Positions 22,901 through 36,415 of a DNA stretch of 64,000 nucleotides are shown one piece after another. The stretch's first letter is position 1. The number at the start of each line of letters is the position of its first letter. The stretch is from Atrichornis clamosus (Eukaryota; Chordata; Aves; Passeriformes; Menuridae). The notes under the pieces were generated by a model. That model was not told the origin of the DNA, made no database searches, and was given only the letters and a program-made list of their open reading frames with translations. The position numbers and the translations under genes are program-made. The DNA lies in contig WBMZ01006400.1 of assembly GCA_013400975.1 (NCBI GenBank), forward strand, positions 310,001-374,000, read 5' to 3'.

Positions 22901-25900
22901 TAAAAAACATAGAATGAATTAGTAAGAGTAGTATGTGAACAGATCTAGTTTAGCAGATCTATCATCTCATCACTTCTTGGGTTTTTTCCAAGCTCATTAG
23001 AAAAAATCCAGCAAAACACAAATGTCTGAAATAATTTTAATGGATGTTGACTAAGCTTAATAGAGATTGCTTTAATTGCTTTGAGATAGGGCTATGTTAT
23101 AACATTACATATGTTTCTATTCTGAGGGAATAAAGTAGCTTCCTAGAATAACTAAGTAAAACAATATACCTAAGTCGTCATTACCATTTTCAGAAGGAAG
23201 GGATTGGATTTTCAGCCCAAATACATTGAAATCAGTGCAGAAAGATGGCCATTTACTAAATACTGTATTACCAGCTTACAGATACATCTGCTGTCTCAGA
23301 TAGAACAGGTGGTAATAAACAAACCCATCTGCCAACCGACACTGCAGGTAAAATTCACTTACTTTTGAGTCTGGGAATTATTACAATCAATAGTAATATT
23401 TTCAAAGATGTTTTTTCCCCTTAACACAATATTTAATTTATGAAATGCAACCTTTCATGAGGCCAAAAGAGAGCTCAAGAGAACAAAAAGGCTCTTTGAG
23501 GCTGGAGGATGCTGAGTGTGCCACATAAATCACCTACCCACAGCCTTCCCAGTGCCCAGCTAAGCAGAGGATGGGGCCTGCCAGAAGCAGCCTGATGCCA
23601 GCTCCTTTTCATTCTTGAAGTGTCACAGACACCTGATATAAGATGAACACTTTCAGAATCATGACAAGTTGTCTCTCTCTCATATTTATAAATTTAATTC
23701 TATGATCCCAATTAATTTTTATTTGGTTTCTTGTTTTTCTTCCCTGAGAAAGAGGTAGCAATACATAACACAAGGCAATTGTAATACTCTTTTTAGTCAC
23801 TGTTTGCCATTTGAGCTACATGGAGGCTTTTGGGATTGACAATGAAGTAACATATTTGCCATAGTATAAGTACAAGATATACATTTTACTCTAAGAGACT
23901 TTTATTCACCTTCACAGTTACATTCAGATGCATGGACATTTTGTTTAATTTTTCAAGCAAATTCCTTTTTTCTGATTCAGTCCCTTTGAGCTATGCAGTG
24001 TCTGAAGGCTTTCTACAGCAGGTTGCTAATGCTGTATGGAATCAAAAATCCCTATTGACTGCATAGAGACTCTACTTTGTGCATTCACTACAGCAATATT
24101 TGTTCTAAAACTAATTTTTATACTACACAAGTCCTTCACATAATTATCATACAAAAACACAGTTACGAAAACGCATAAAACTACTTCAGACAAATTCCTG
24201 ATGTTCAATGCCTGACACATATGTAACTTTATATGAAAGCTTTACAAATATGAATATTTAATTTAACCCTATTATACATTTTTCAGCATCCGACTAAGTT
24301 TTTTTTTTTCCCTTCATCTCACAAGTGATTTTTTCCTTGAAATCTGACTCTGGACACTAAACAATTTTAAATATGGAGCTGACTTGTGCAGAATTCTTCT
24401 GTTTCTTTGATCATCAGATTCAAGATTTCTTCCCAATCCTTCAGACATGACTGAGAATGTCCAACATGCATATTAAAGAAACTGCAAGATCTGACTACAG
24501 TAGCTCAACAAGGACTATTAGTCCAGGTTATTAGTAAAGGAACTCTACACAGCCCAGGACACCAATCTTCACACATACAAAAGACCAGATCAGACATATT
24601 AATGATCTCACTTAGACACCAATTTTTAAAAAATTGATAGTTTGAAAATTCAAAGTCTAAGCTATTTATCCTGTCCCCTAATTTAAGAATATGTCATAAT
24701 TCAATTCTAGGCAAAGTTAGCTTTTTTCAAAATATTTTATGTTACTAGTAAATAGTTAATAACTGAAAATTCTATGCTCTTGCTCATTGTTATTACTATG
24801 TCATATCCTTTTTTGTCATTTGCAAGGCAGAATTCAGGAGCCAGAGCTTTCCAAGCAATTCTTAGATGGTCTGCCATGTCTCATCTTAACCACAAGTCTC
24901 AGTCTCTGACATCATTGGAATTTCCCAGCAGCTGGCACATTTGCATCTTCCCATAATCCTCTCTCAGATAGTCCTTCCTGATATTATATTCTCCCATCAC
25001 CACTCCATTGCCTTGGTATTTTATTTTCAAAAGTATTTTTCAAATGTTCTTCCTTCTTAGCTAGAGTCCGTGCCTAAAAATTATACTTCTAGATGTCTAG
25101 AGGACCATCATCCTCTTTAACTCTTCAAATCTAGACACCACCTATATAAATCAAGTATTCTGTTTAATTTCCTCCAGCTAATTCTGGGAGAAATATTTTA
25201 GTTATTTAAACTCAATAAGATGCTGACTGTTAGACAGATTAAATCAGGGTCTTCCCATTGTTTTGCCGTCTATTTATTCTCAGGTGCTGTTAAGACCCAT
25301 TTTATTCCTAGTTTCCTCTCCAATGATTCTTTGTGCCATATCTGTCTCTTCCATGAACCCAGCTCACCAAAGCAGCTTCCTAAGAGAAGGACTGATATCA
25401 ACCGAAGAAACACAACATAAAAGTGTAGGGTTTTAGGGACACGCCCATTTAGTTGAAATTTGCTTGATACACGAAGCAAGCTGAATGAATCTCTAAATAT
25501 GTGAACACAAGAAAATAATCAACAATGTAAGCAATTATTAGTGTATTCTAAAAAAACTAATAGCATTCATCAGGTTCATTTCAGTCCTCTGGAGAAGTAC
25601 TACTGTGGGTAGTAGATAAAAATGAAGTTGAGAAAGGAAAGGAATAGAATCTTCTGGAAATAAGGACAGTATATCAGGGCTCTGCATTTTGAACACAGGT
25701 AGATGAGTATGACATGCCTGACCTTAAATGTAACACTTTGCTTTATAGATTTAGTTATTTGTGCTAGACTCGTCAATCAAATAAGGCATGAATATATTTC
25801 AGCAGCTGTGAAATTTGATTAAAACTTATTGTAGTCTTTTTCCTAAAGTCTGAATACATATAGATGGCCCGCTATCTGTGAAATTTTGATTTAGCTTGTT

Positions 25901-27536
25901 AATTGTTCATTATTTTTACTGTTAGAGAAACCTATTCTTGTTTTGCTTTTAACAGAAGAGCAGGTAAAATCAGTCCTTTCATATTAGCACTACCATATCT
26001 TGAGGCAATATTTAAGGTGTTTTTACAGTAAGAATCCTGACTGCATGCACTGATAAACTCTATGCTCAATACTAAAATAAAATCTTAAAATACTTGCATT
26101 ATAAAAATCTAATTACAAGAAACTAATCTCTGAACTTTGAAAATCCAATTCTGCATAACTCTGTTTCTTCCTCATGCAACCTAAAAATCTGGGATGTGTA
26201 TCAAAAAATGGAAGGCAGGTGAATGTGTTCAGTAGATCTTTATTATTCTTATGGACAAAATAATTCAGTCTATCAGGACAGTTACTCATTATTACCACTT
26301 TTATATAGAAAATCATCCACAGCTATGAAAATACTTATTGAACAACTGCTCTTTAAATATTAGGTAAATTGGCTAAATATGAGAAAGGCATGAGATTTAT
26401 TCATTTCCCACAACTTAGGAAAACTACATTATCACTAAGATAACTCTATCTCTTTGCAGCAACAAGAAAGCTCTAGGGCTTTCAGTCCTGATTTTTAACC
26501 TTTCTCCAATCTCCAAAAGGAACAGTTCCAAAGTTGCAAATGGCAGTGAAGGTATTTTGTGATGGACTTCATTTTATGATTCTGATCTCAGATGGGACTG
26601 TCTAATTGTGCCCATATTTCTGATGCAGTAGTTTTACAATTAAATGACATCAATTGCATTCCTTATCTGCAGCTCCAAACTAGGAAGAGCAGGTATAAAA
26701 TTCTTTTGCTTGCTTATACCTCTTTAAAATAATTTCAGTAATTGCAATATTCTTTTTATCATAGCCTTGAGGGTATAAAGAAAAAAGATATCCAATCATT
26801 CTTTCATAGGAGATTTTTAATAGGAGCATGTAATTATTTTAGTGCATTTATAGAGAGAAATACTACAGTTGGCTAAAAGAAATACAATATATGGTGTGTA
26901 TAGTAGGCGATGTGCATATATCATCTCCACATGTGTAGCCAAATTCTTTTGAAGCAGCATACACAGTTTTCTCTCCCTCCTGAAGTCAGCAGTTTGAATT
27001 AAACAAAATTATTTAAATAATAATTTTAATTCTAATATTCTCACCTAAATTAGAGATAAATTGGTGCTTTTTAAGTTTGTCAGTACAACAAGAAATCTAT
27101 CTCTCAACTTACAGATAAATTTTTTTGCCTGCCATATTCTACCATTTTGGTCTCAAAAATTTAAGCTAAACTTTCTGTCTTTATGATTTTTAAAATGGTA
27201 GAGCATTTTTAGAAATATTATGCATAATGCTATGTAACCTGCCAGAACAAGTGTTGAAGATAAACTTTCCTTTCTGCGAAGCAATCTTCTCTGTGCTCAT
27301 AAAGAGCAGAAATACTCCCAGAACTCCATTTGAGAGTTAATTGTATCCTTTCTTCTGTACTTTCAGAAGATGACAAGTGTTTTTAAGAGCCAGTATTGTA
27401 ATACAAAGAGAAGACTTAGACTGCTGTGCAATTTTACCACTGATAATTCCACCTGTAGTAGAATTTATTCATAAACACTGATATAAATAGGTCTGGCCTC
27501 TGATTTCAACATTTTATATCTCACTGAATATGATGG
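19931..27536. other. A+T-rich non-coding DNA
   Basis: About 7.6 kb without a recognisable gene or interspersed repeat. Slightly GC-richer patches occur at 20.4-20.7 kb (overlapping frames on both strands), 21.6-22.3 kb and 23.46-23.62 kb. None carries a recognisable motif. All frames here are under 103 codons and unrecognised. Confidence 0.6.
22501..22524. repeat. (TTTAA)n microsatellite
   Basis: About four to five TTTAA units, preceded by CATAGAATCA. That word resembles one unit of the CR1 3' terminal repeat in antisense, but no CR1 body follows, so I do not call an element. Confidence 0.7.
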
Positions 27537-27602
27537 GTGGCACTGTTTTTCCTTCAAGGTTATTTGAAGACCTGTTTCTCCTATACAAGATCTTGTTTTC
27601 AG

Positions 27603-27797
27603 TTGCTCAGAGCAGCATCAAATCTCAGTGCTGCAGACCAGCTCTTCCAAGGCACCAGGATAATTTGGAAGATATTTGAAGAACAAGGCCTAAACATTGG
27701 GAAAGCCTCCACAATTGTCACCATTCCCACTGAAATAATAAATGCAGTCACTGAATCCTCAACTCCAAATCCTCAAGAAAAAGAGGAACCTTAAATG
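27603..27797 (+). other. Unrecognised reading frame behind an acceptor-like site (weak terminal-exon candidate)
   Basis: TCTTGTTTTCAG ends at 27602, and codons in phase from 27603 run 63 residues plus two more to a TAA at about 27792-27794, the last 65 or so codons of the 85-codon frame 27537-27794. The peptide is unusually mixed for A+T-rich DNA (for example GTRIIWKIFEEQGLNIGKAS and a Pro/Glu/Lys end NPQEKEEP), with few of the Phe/Tyr/Ile runs seen in chance frames nearby. I recognise no family. The acceptor's pyrimidine tract is mediocre, and no upstream exon or poly(A) signal was tied to it. It is probably chance; the coordinate end includes a few bases past the stop. Confidence 0.15.
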
Positions 27798-30700
27798 AAA
27801 CAAAACTCCACCTTCACAGCTTTTAAAGTTAGGGTTCATGCACTGTTACAGAGTTACACCCATAACCACAGTTTCAAGGCCTTAGTCTGGGAAATTACAA
27901 CATTCCCAACAACGTACAGGTCACAAAGGAGAGCTTTAAGAGGCTCGCTGTTCACAGTCACTCCTGTGGTATTTGTTAGCCATGGATCACGTGGTGCTCT
28001 CCAAGCATTCATTATGCTCAAGCTCAAAGTTATTTCTATAAAGCAGGGTCAGATGTGCCTTTCATCCACACAGCACCGTTACAAGGATAAAACCACCTAA
28101 TATTAGTACCACTTTGAATAGAAATATCACCAAATCAGTCAAGAATTCATAAGAATAATAGCTAAGCTACTGTAATGACCATAAGCATCTTATTAATTTA
28201 GCAGATGACAGGGCATTTTATGAAGACACATCATAGATTCCACTACTAAAAACTGTATTTTCTATTTCTCCTAGATTACCAGAGGCTGAATAACAACATT
28301 TAAACATGGTAATATTCCTATCAATTAGTCATGACTTGATAGAGGTGGATGAGTATGTTTTCATACTTAAAATAGAAAGATGGCCAAGGTTACCGGCAGG
28401 AATTTGATTAGTTTGCAAAAGAAACTTGCCCAATTTGTATGTTTATGAGACACACTGTCAAAGTTCTGTGAGATTGAAGACAGATTCCCCATTGGAGTAC
28501 ACAAGCAAAGAAAGTGTACTCATAAACGTACCATCAATGCAGAGAGATTCACATTCTTCAAGGAGCACAGTCTAATTCAGGAAGGTCTGAATGCTCCTCT
28601 CCCAAGTGCAGTAACAGTGTCACTGCTGAGTATTACCCCCAGAGACATTTCTTGTGGGAGTTTTAGGCTGACTGACATGCTGAAATATTCTTTATTTACT
28701 CTTTGAGCTGGAGCGATGTAAATCTTTCTGATTCTGAATGTGATAAAAGGTACACAGAAGTTATTGTGGATGAGGAAATCTTTGTTCCAAAGGCTGGGAA
28801 ACAAAATGAAACTGCAGTGAAGTAGGCTATTTCACATCCACATAGTCACTCATTTATTACAGCACTCTAAGGCAGCCATAATAATAACTCAAGCAAGGCT
28901 TATTACAGACAAACCTCCACTCTTCCCTGTGACCCCTACAGAACCTGCTAAAGTCAAGGCTGTGGTGACTTATGCATCAGAAAATATACTTCTGATTGAT
29001 TCATTCTGATGAAGCACAGGGACAAATGCAGAGGGAATGTGTGTGGTGGTGGAGAGTTACACATCAGTGAATGCAATGTCAGATATCAGGAAGTCTTATT
29101 CTAAGGTAACTGTGTTAGTACAGTTTATGTGTCAAGATGCTGGAAAAATGTGCTTAATTTAGAGTAGAAATATACAATATTAATATACATTTTATGTCCT
29201 TTTTCTTCCTAAACCAAGATGCCTTGGCATATAAACACCAGTCCAGGCTTCTTATATTTCTGTTAACTCAGAAGTGATCTGTGCAAATCAATAAGCCCTG
29301 GACAAGGAAGTGAGAATACGTCTAAGCAAGTCTAAGCTTGTCATGTGGAAAGTGTTGAAGGAAAAGTGCAAGTTACAAACAATTTCTCTTGATTCGCCTT
29401 TGAAACTCATCTTTAGTATGCTGAACTGAATAAGGGCAGACAAGGTTTATAAAACATGGTGGCAGTAAGCACTCAATATGAAAAGTAAACACCAAGAAAC
29501 TTCTTGCCATACCTCAGTGAATCTTCTAATCAATTCGTTGGACTGCATGTGCTTCCAGCCGATGTACACGTATTTCCAATTCAAAGAAACTTTTGGAAAA
29601 TACACTAGCAACACAATTAAAATATAGTAGAGACACTTTAGAAAAAAAAAAGTCAATCACAGTCAATTACCTCCTTCTGGAATGCATGTCGATATCTAAA
29701 AACAATTGCTCTAGTTTAGTTACTAAGAGTTTAGGTTCTATGAATTCTCAGTATTATGCTCACAACAAACTCTTCTGATATTTGACAGCAATAAAAACTA
29801 GTTATTTTAAACAATTTGGGGGAAACTTCAAACTATTCATGACTAGAACAACTGTTTGAGCTGATATTTAGATGAATGAAGATAGAGATATTTGGTAGAT
29901 TATTTATCATGGCTCATAAAAAGAGAATTGCTCTATTCATTTCTCTCAGTTGTACATAGAAGTGGAATCCCCTCATTATGTGAGATGTGCTAATCCCACA
30001 TATCAATACAACAGATTCTGACTTGCTGTGCATGTGAAACACACGAGCTGTGATCACTGTTCTGCTACTGTGGCTTGTAAGTTAGACATTATGTTGTGTA
30101 GGTATTGCTCGTTAATAAAACTACCACTAACATTCAGACAATACTAGGATAGCCAAGAATTTCTGTTGTGGAAGACAATAAGCTTAGAAGCAAGCCTTAC
30201 TACCCATTTTGGCACCCAGAAACAGATGGAAGTGTCTTGCCATCTCATGAGATATTAGAATATTGACACCCAAAAGCCTGTTAATAACATCTGTTAACCT
30301 AATTACAAAGAACATGCATCTGTAATAAATTAATTTCTAAATCAAATAGCTTCTAGCACATCTCTTACGACTGTTGGTTTGAAAGGCTGACAACTTAGTT
30401 TTTTCAGAGTAGAAAAAAACCAAAACAACAAACAACAAAGCATCTTCTGTTCTGCCAGATTAATAGGTCAAACAACCACCTTTTTGTTAGGATACAAACC
30501 TTCAACTTGTGCATATATGACACAAAATATAATGACATCTACAACCATTTTTATTAAAACTAGTATTCAGACTTAAAGGTATTTGGACTCAGTTTAAGAG
30601 TTTTCTTACCAATTTCTCTATTTTCTTTTTGAAACTGGCTCTCAGCTGATTTTGTAGTTGTTACTAATGATGCACATGTGTGTGAGAAGATAAATGGGCA

Positions 30701-33700
30701 TGGTTAATTATGCAGTATCTGGTGAGATTAATGCTGTATCTGTATTATCCACATGTATCACTGAGAAAGACAATTTTATACACGAGACTAGGCAATTGAT
30801 TAAGATGAATCATCAGATCACTGAAGCTCATTTTACCAGTCATTACAATGGGCTCTGTGACAATTTCAGCAATTTGGGTTAACATGAACCTCTTTCCTCA
30901 AGCTGTTTTGAGGGGGTAATTCAACAGCAGAAAGGCTCAATCTTTACTGTCAAATAGAGGATGTTAGAGGGGGAAATTATCATTATAAACTGTCTCCAGT
31001 GTATAAGGGTTATTTTTCATTTTACAACATTTATTTTTGGGGTGAAGCAATTAAATCTCTCCACACTAAAGCAGGTAAGGCTATCACCTCCCAGCTAAAT
31101 ACAGTCTTACGGTTAAATTAATCTAGGTATATAGAAGATTCATCAATATTGTGAAAAAGACCAGGAAAGCTTTCACTACAAGCTTTACTACATCTGAGCT
31201 ACTGCAGTGACCTTCATTCTAAATGAATGATTTGATCGTAATATCTCCAACACTGTCAACAAACCTTACAATTCTCTCTTTTTAAAACAAATACTCAAGG
31301 CATTCAGCAGTATTCACATTGGAAGCTACAAATCCAGGACAGGGGAAATTTTGCCATTGCTCTAATATTTCTGTGTTGGCTATTCAGTGTTGATCCCTAT
31401 GTTTGACAACAGTGATGCACAGATATTTTTAATTTGTTTTTTAACAGACCATTACAAATTGACAGTAACAGTGACTGCACTTTTCACATCTGATGCATTT
31501 TTAAAAAAGGACCCAACTGGGTCCTGCACATCTGCCACAAATATAGCAGACAAACTTAATAGCATCTTTATTACCCACAAGACAAAATGTTTGGATTAGG
31601 TTTTTATTTCTAGATTGAAATTAACCTGCCACACTGAACATTGAGTATGCACTAAGAAAAAGCAAGATTGAAGAAGTGTGTCTCACATCTGGAGTGGAAG
31701 CTTTGTAATGACACTCAGCTCTTGTGGGAATTTGTCCAGTCTAGCACTATTCCCTGGAAGGTCTGTTTGCTTAAAACAGTTTAACTCTTTCTGGAGGAAA
31801 TTCCCTGTGTTTCATCCTAGAAATCACTAAGTGCTATTGGAATACGCTGAAGGCCTAAAATGAGCCTGGGAGTTTAAACTTGGTTATATATCATGGGCAT
31901 AGCAAGAATTGAGCAGAGAGGGGGATGTTAAGGGACTTGCTGATGTGACTTGCCTGACCCAGATATAATGCTGACATTCTAAATGCCTGTAACATCTTTC
32001 TATTTGAAGGACTTCACAGATTTAAGGGGATAAAAAAAGAGAGGTGCTCAGAAGACCTATATATAAAAAATCAGGCTGCATTAAAAACATTTTGTAAGTG
32101 TCAAGGCTTTTCATGTAGCAAATTGTGTGCAATATTATAAAATCTTGTGGTTTTTACAATATTCCTTAAAGAGTAATAGAAGCAGATGGATGATGTTTTT
32201 AGTGCAATCTCTTCTATGTGCCTTTCCAATCAAATTAAAAAATGAAACCTTTCCTGGCCTATGATGTTATGATGATAGAGATAACTGAACTGTGCTGTGA
32301 TATAACCATTTAATAAAGCTTCCTATGAACTATACTTCTAAAATTTAGAGAAACACCTCTATCTACTACTTAGGGAGAGTTCACTCATATTTCATGTATC
32401 TAAAGCAGAAGAGTGAATCATTACATGGAACAATTTCTCAGTTGCACTTTTACACATATGCCAGAGAGAAAAAAGAGAAAAAAAAAATATCTGGAGAAAG
32501 CATAAGGAAGCATTTTCTGTGGAATACATGGCCAGTGTGGAATTTAGACTATGATCAAGCCATGATATTTCTCAGCAACCCTGAAGAGTTTTTCAACACC
32601 TGAGGGATTTCAGGCCATCTCATTATCAAGGTCCCAACACTTTCTGGCTAACTAAACTCTCCCAGAAGACACCTTCACTTTCCATAGTCCTTTGCTCTCT
32701 CCTGGTTGAAATGTTTTCTCTGCTGATGCTCTGTTGCTTCTCAACAATGGATAGTAACCCCCAAAATTTCAAACCCCAGCCATCAACAGATGCAACAAGC
32801 TGCCAATCATTCTTGAGCCAATTCAACACACACACTTAAGCCTAACACCAATACCTTCTATGATCATATTTGCAGAATGACTCAGCTGCATCAGTAAAGT
32901 CTCTTGCATGGTGGGGACATTAATTCACAGTTAGGGATAATCTACTTTAGTACATAAGCTGTCCTTTTGTAATTTAAAATTGATAATTAAATGCTCTTTT
33001 TGCTTACTGGCCATGCAGGGTGCTGTTACTCTTATGACCCTTTGGATACTGAATTTTCAGTGAAGAACACAGCAAGGCAGCTCTCAGGGCTTCATACGGT
33101 ATGAATTAAAAGCTGTGATTTGCTTTTGCTACTCCGACTGGCTTTTTTTAATCTTAGCTTCTACAGTCAGATTTGGGGAGCATTTTCCCATTATCTCACA
33201 AAAGTGTTATAAGGTTTAATAAAATAGGAATTGTAAATGTTTTAAGTCTTTTGGATGAAAACCACTACATACCACACACACCACAAAAGCTGTGTGTTAG
33301 CACCTGAGACTCCCATTCTCAGCACTTGCTATGCTGAAGAGCAGCAGTACTCCTGCTACTGTAACACTCCTCTCTTGCTGCAAGTATCGTACTTTCTCTG
33401 CCAGTTTAGAATTTCATGGGTATCCTTGAATTCCTCTTTCTTTTCATCTGCAATGCAACATTAATAATAATCTAAAATACTTATAGTCTAAAATAGGTAA
33501 GCACATCAAAAAGTTTACAACATGATTCAGAATTATATAAATCTAGTGACCATGGAGAAATAGACAGATAGCCCTCTAATCCTGCACAGGGAAAACCAAA
33601 ACAAACCAATATTATTGACATTAATGAGATCAGAAGCAAGTTCATCTGTTGGTCACAATTAGAACATTTGAAGACTGGACTTGTGACAGCTCAGATAAAT

Positions 33701-34109
33701 CAATGATTTCCTTTCTTTGCTCTCTGATAACATTTCCTATAGAATTACATAATTTCCTGCGTTCCATGTTGCAAGAAAGAGTGGTCACCCAGACTGATAA
33801 TGGTTCCTTGCCCCTGCAGAGGGGACACAGGATTTACACTTCCTATAAAGGAAGACATGAGAACATTGAAATTGTTTTTAAATTACATTCTTTCCTTTTC
33901 TGTAAATATATTTCTTTGACTGTGTATATCCTACAACATAAAGTGCATTTACAGAAACCAAAGTAACATACACTATGACATTTTTTTAACAGGAAAATAA
34001 AGGATAAAAGCAGAACACTGCTTCTTAAGTATTTTGAACTTTCAGACATCACCAAAGATGGGAACATTTTTTTTCCACTCATTTTTCAAAGTATCAGACT
34101 ATGTTTTTA
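27798..34109. other. A+T-rich non-coding DNA
   Basis: About 6.3 kb with no recognisable gene or repeat. Frames such as 27795-28100, 31387-31599 and 33649-33966 (105 codons) have no known motif. A 10-base tandem word (GTCTAAGCAA, GTCTAAGCTT) lies near 29.32 kb. A donor-like CAG|GTAAGG near 31.08 kb has no good acceptor nearby. Confidence 0.6.
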
Positions 34110-34360
34110 TTTTTTTTTTTTTGTATGGCTGATAAAATGCTAAGAACTGCACCTCATATATCTCCCTGCATATAGTTACAGAATAGCTGTCAAGGGCTCT
34201 GTGCACCTCTGAAAAGGTGATGAAGCTCCACTTTTCAAAATGACCGTTTGTTGCAAAAGACACTTCAATGTTTTCTATCTTTTCCCCTGTATGAAAGACA
34301 TTGTTGAGATACCAGCTATAAATAGACTTTGCTTTGTACATGAGGTGCTTTTCTCTCATC
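34099..34360 (-). other. Unrecognised minus-strand frame next to a T13 run
   Basis: A frame of 86 codons from its ATG (about 100 from the previous stop) reads leftward on the minus strand into a run of 13 A (T13 at 34110-34122 on the plus strand). The peptide has a protein-like mix (GQTQREEERMREKHLMYKAK, then EKWSFITFSEVHRALDSY) and its last residues KKKKIKT are the translated A run. A coding fragment followed by poly(A) is the layout of a processed pseudogene. However, no AATAAA precedes the A run and I see no target-site duplication. No family recognised. Confidence 0.15.
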
Positions 34361-36295
34361 CTTTCTTCCTCTCTCTGAGTCTGCCCACTGAATAAGCACT
34401 TTGTTGAAGCAATTCAGAAGTTCAGTGAAATCAAACATTCTCCTATCTGTCTACTTTTAAAAATAATGAGGGCTGGTCGCAATTTTTTAATGTTTTCATC
34501 TCCTCTGGAAGATAAGCCAGCAATTTTTGTTGAGCATTTTCCTGTGTTACAGCTGGTTGTCTTGGTTTTGGAGGTTTCAAGTGTGAGTTTGAGGGTTGGA
34601 GTTTCTTAATTATCCTTTTATTCCTTTAGAAGTCAGTTAATGCTAAAATTACGTTTTCTACTTAAAAAAACCCCAAAGCATTAGACATCCTGGTAGTGAA
34701 AAATGTCATCCAAATAGGCTAGGCCTTGTTTGAATGGTTTTTCACTCCAATAAAAAGACTCAATCTCCTGAGATACCATTTTACCCTCGTGTTCTTTTCA
34801 TTTCTTCACAAAAAGAAAAACATGCAATCATCATTCAGCAGAGAAGATAGTGTCAACACGTGCAGAAAAGAGGTATGTAATGTCAAAATAGTATAGGTAA
34901 ACAAAAGGTAAAGTCTTTCACTCACCCTGAAAACAGCAGAAACCAAACAAAGTCAGAGATATTTGCTGCTACAGTAACCTTCCAGCAAAGACTGAAGACA
35001 GCAAATCACCACTCACACACAGCTATGTCTTCTAAAATTTTAAAAGCTTAAGCTAAATATTGAGGGAACATCAGTTTAGAATATTCATAGTTCTGATAAT
35101 GATATTTTAAGAGCTTTCCTTGTAGCAAGACATAAAAACGTATGATAGCTCTTGATACATTGCTGTCTGTAAAACAACTTTCATTACAATCCTTACTATG
35201 TTTCTCACATAACGTGACTTGGAAAACCAATCGGCAACCTTAATCGAGTACACAGCTACGTCAGTGAATATTTAATGCTAAAACCCAGGAGAGGCAAACC
35301 TTAGGTAATAAAACTCCTGTGACATTAAACACTGTTAGACAGGACATTTTTCCTACTTCTGCTTTTATAGATATTGTTTGCCACTACATCATGAAGACAT
35401 ACATTTAAGATCAGAGTAAACATTCCCCGTTCACCCCATTCAACTCTGTCCCCTATGACTACTCAGTTTGAAAATGCTACATTCTGGTATATTATCTGAG
35501 GAACAAAAAAACTTGATCTGGGCTTACTGCTTTTATTCAACACCCAGAACAATCTATGTCTATTCCTTTAAGCTCCTTTGGATGTGAAAAAAATATGGTT
35601 ACATAAATCTTTGTAATCCTGAGGGGAGGATAGCATATAAAGAGTTTACTGGCATTAGGATTAAGTCTAGTGTATTACAGTGCAATCTTTAATCTCCTAA
35701 AATCTACCTCACCATTCCAAGCTGTTTTGTGCGAGTAGATGAAGCTTTGGAAATAGGACACAGCTGGCAAGAGTGATAGAAACACTTTAAAAAAAAATGG
35801 AAAGAAAAGAAAAAGAGAGAAAAGAAGCAATTGGTGAAACAGCTAATGGGCTGATTTAACACCATGGCGTGTACAGGGTTTTTTATTAATTTAGAACGGA
35901 CAGAACTTGGACAAAGTTCTTGTAAAACAAATTAGGAGGAAACAAAATCACCAAAGTCTGAACTAAAGAAAGATTCAAATGTGGACCAAAACCTACCTAA
36001 AACTACTGTACAAGATGCCAAAGTCTTGTTTGTTTCTGAGATTCCTTGATCTAAATAACAAATATTTCTTAGGTAAAAAAATAAAAACAAACTTCATGCT
36101 GAAATGGACTTTTTGCTTTCTTGTGTGTGGTATGAAAACGGTGCTGAAACCATGTAGTACTTGAGTGAAAAATGTAGAAAAAGGTTTTTATTAGGCATAC
36201 TTCTAAAGAATGCCACTGTTCTATTTGGACTTGTGATTTTCTATTCAAATAGTTTCCTGTTGGCCTCTGCTGGGTTTAAAGGTTCAAAAGGCCAA
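34361..36295. other. A+T-rich non-coding DNA
   Basis: No recognisable gene or repeat. A minus-strand AGG|GTGAGT donor-like site near 34925, with an acceptor-like CTGTCTTCAG to its right, bounds about 66 bases open in one frame. I treat this as background. Confidence 0.6.
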
Positions 36296-36415
36296 AAGCA
36301 GTGAAGCTCAGCAAGTAATGCACAGGCCTGACTGCATGAGACACTGGAGTGCTGATCCCCAGCTCTGCAGCCTCTGCTGAGGGATTTCACCTGCACAAGC
36401 CCCGGTTTCCTTTGG
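36296..36415 (+). repeat. MIR-like (CORE-SINE) relic, tRNA-related part
   Basis: The words follow the 5' tRNA-like half of MIR: AGTAATGCACAGGCCTGACT (MIR: GTTAGAGCACAGGCCTGG), ACTGGAGTGCTGATCCCCAG with CTCTGC (MIR: CTGGGTTCTAATCCCGGCTCTGCC, containing the B box), then GATTTCACCTGCACAAGCCC and CGGTTTCC (MIR: CACTTCACCTCTCTGTGCCTCAGTTTCC). Order and spacing fit. The B box is degraded, so no polymerase III activity is expected. The right end is unclear and may reach about 36540. Confidence 0.6.
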
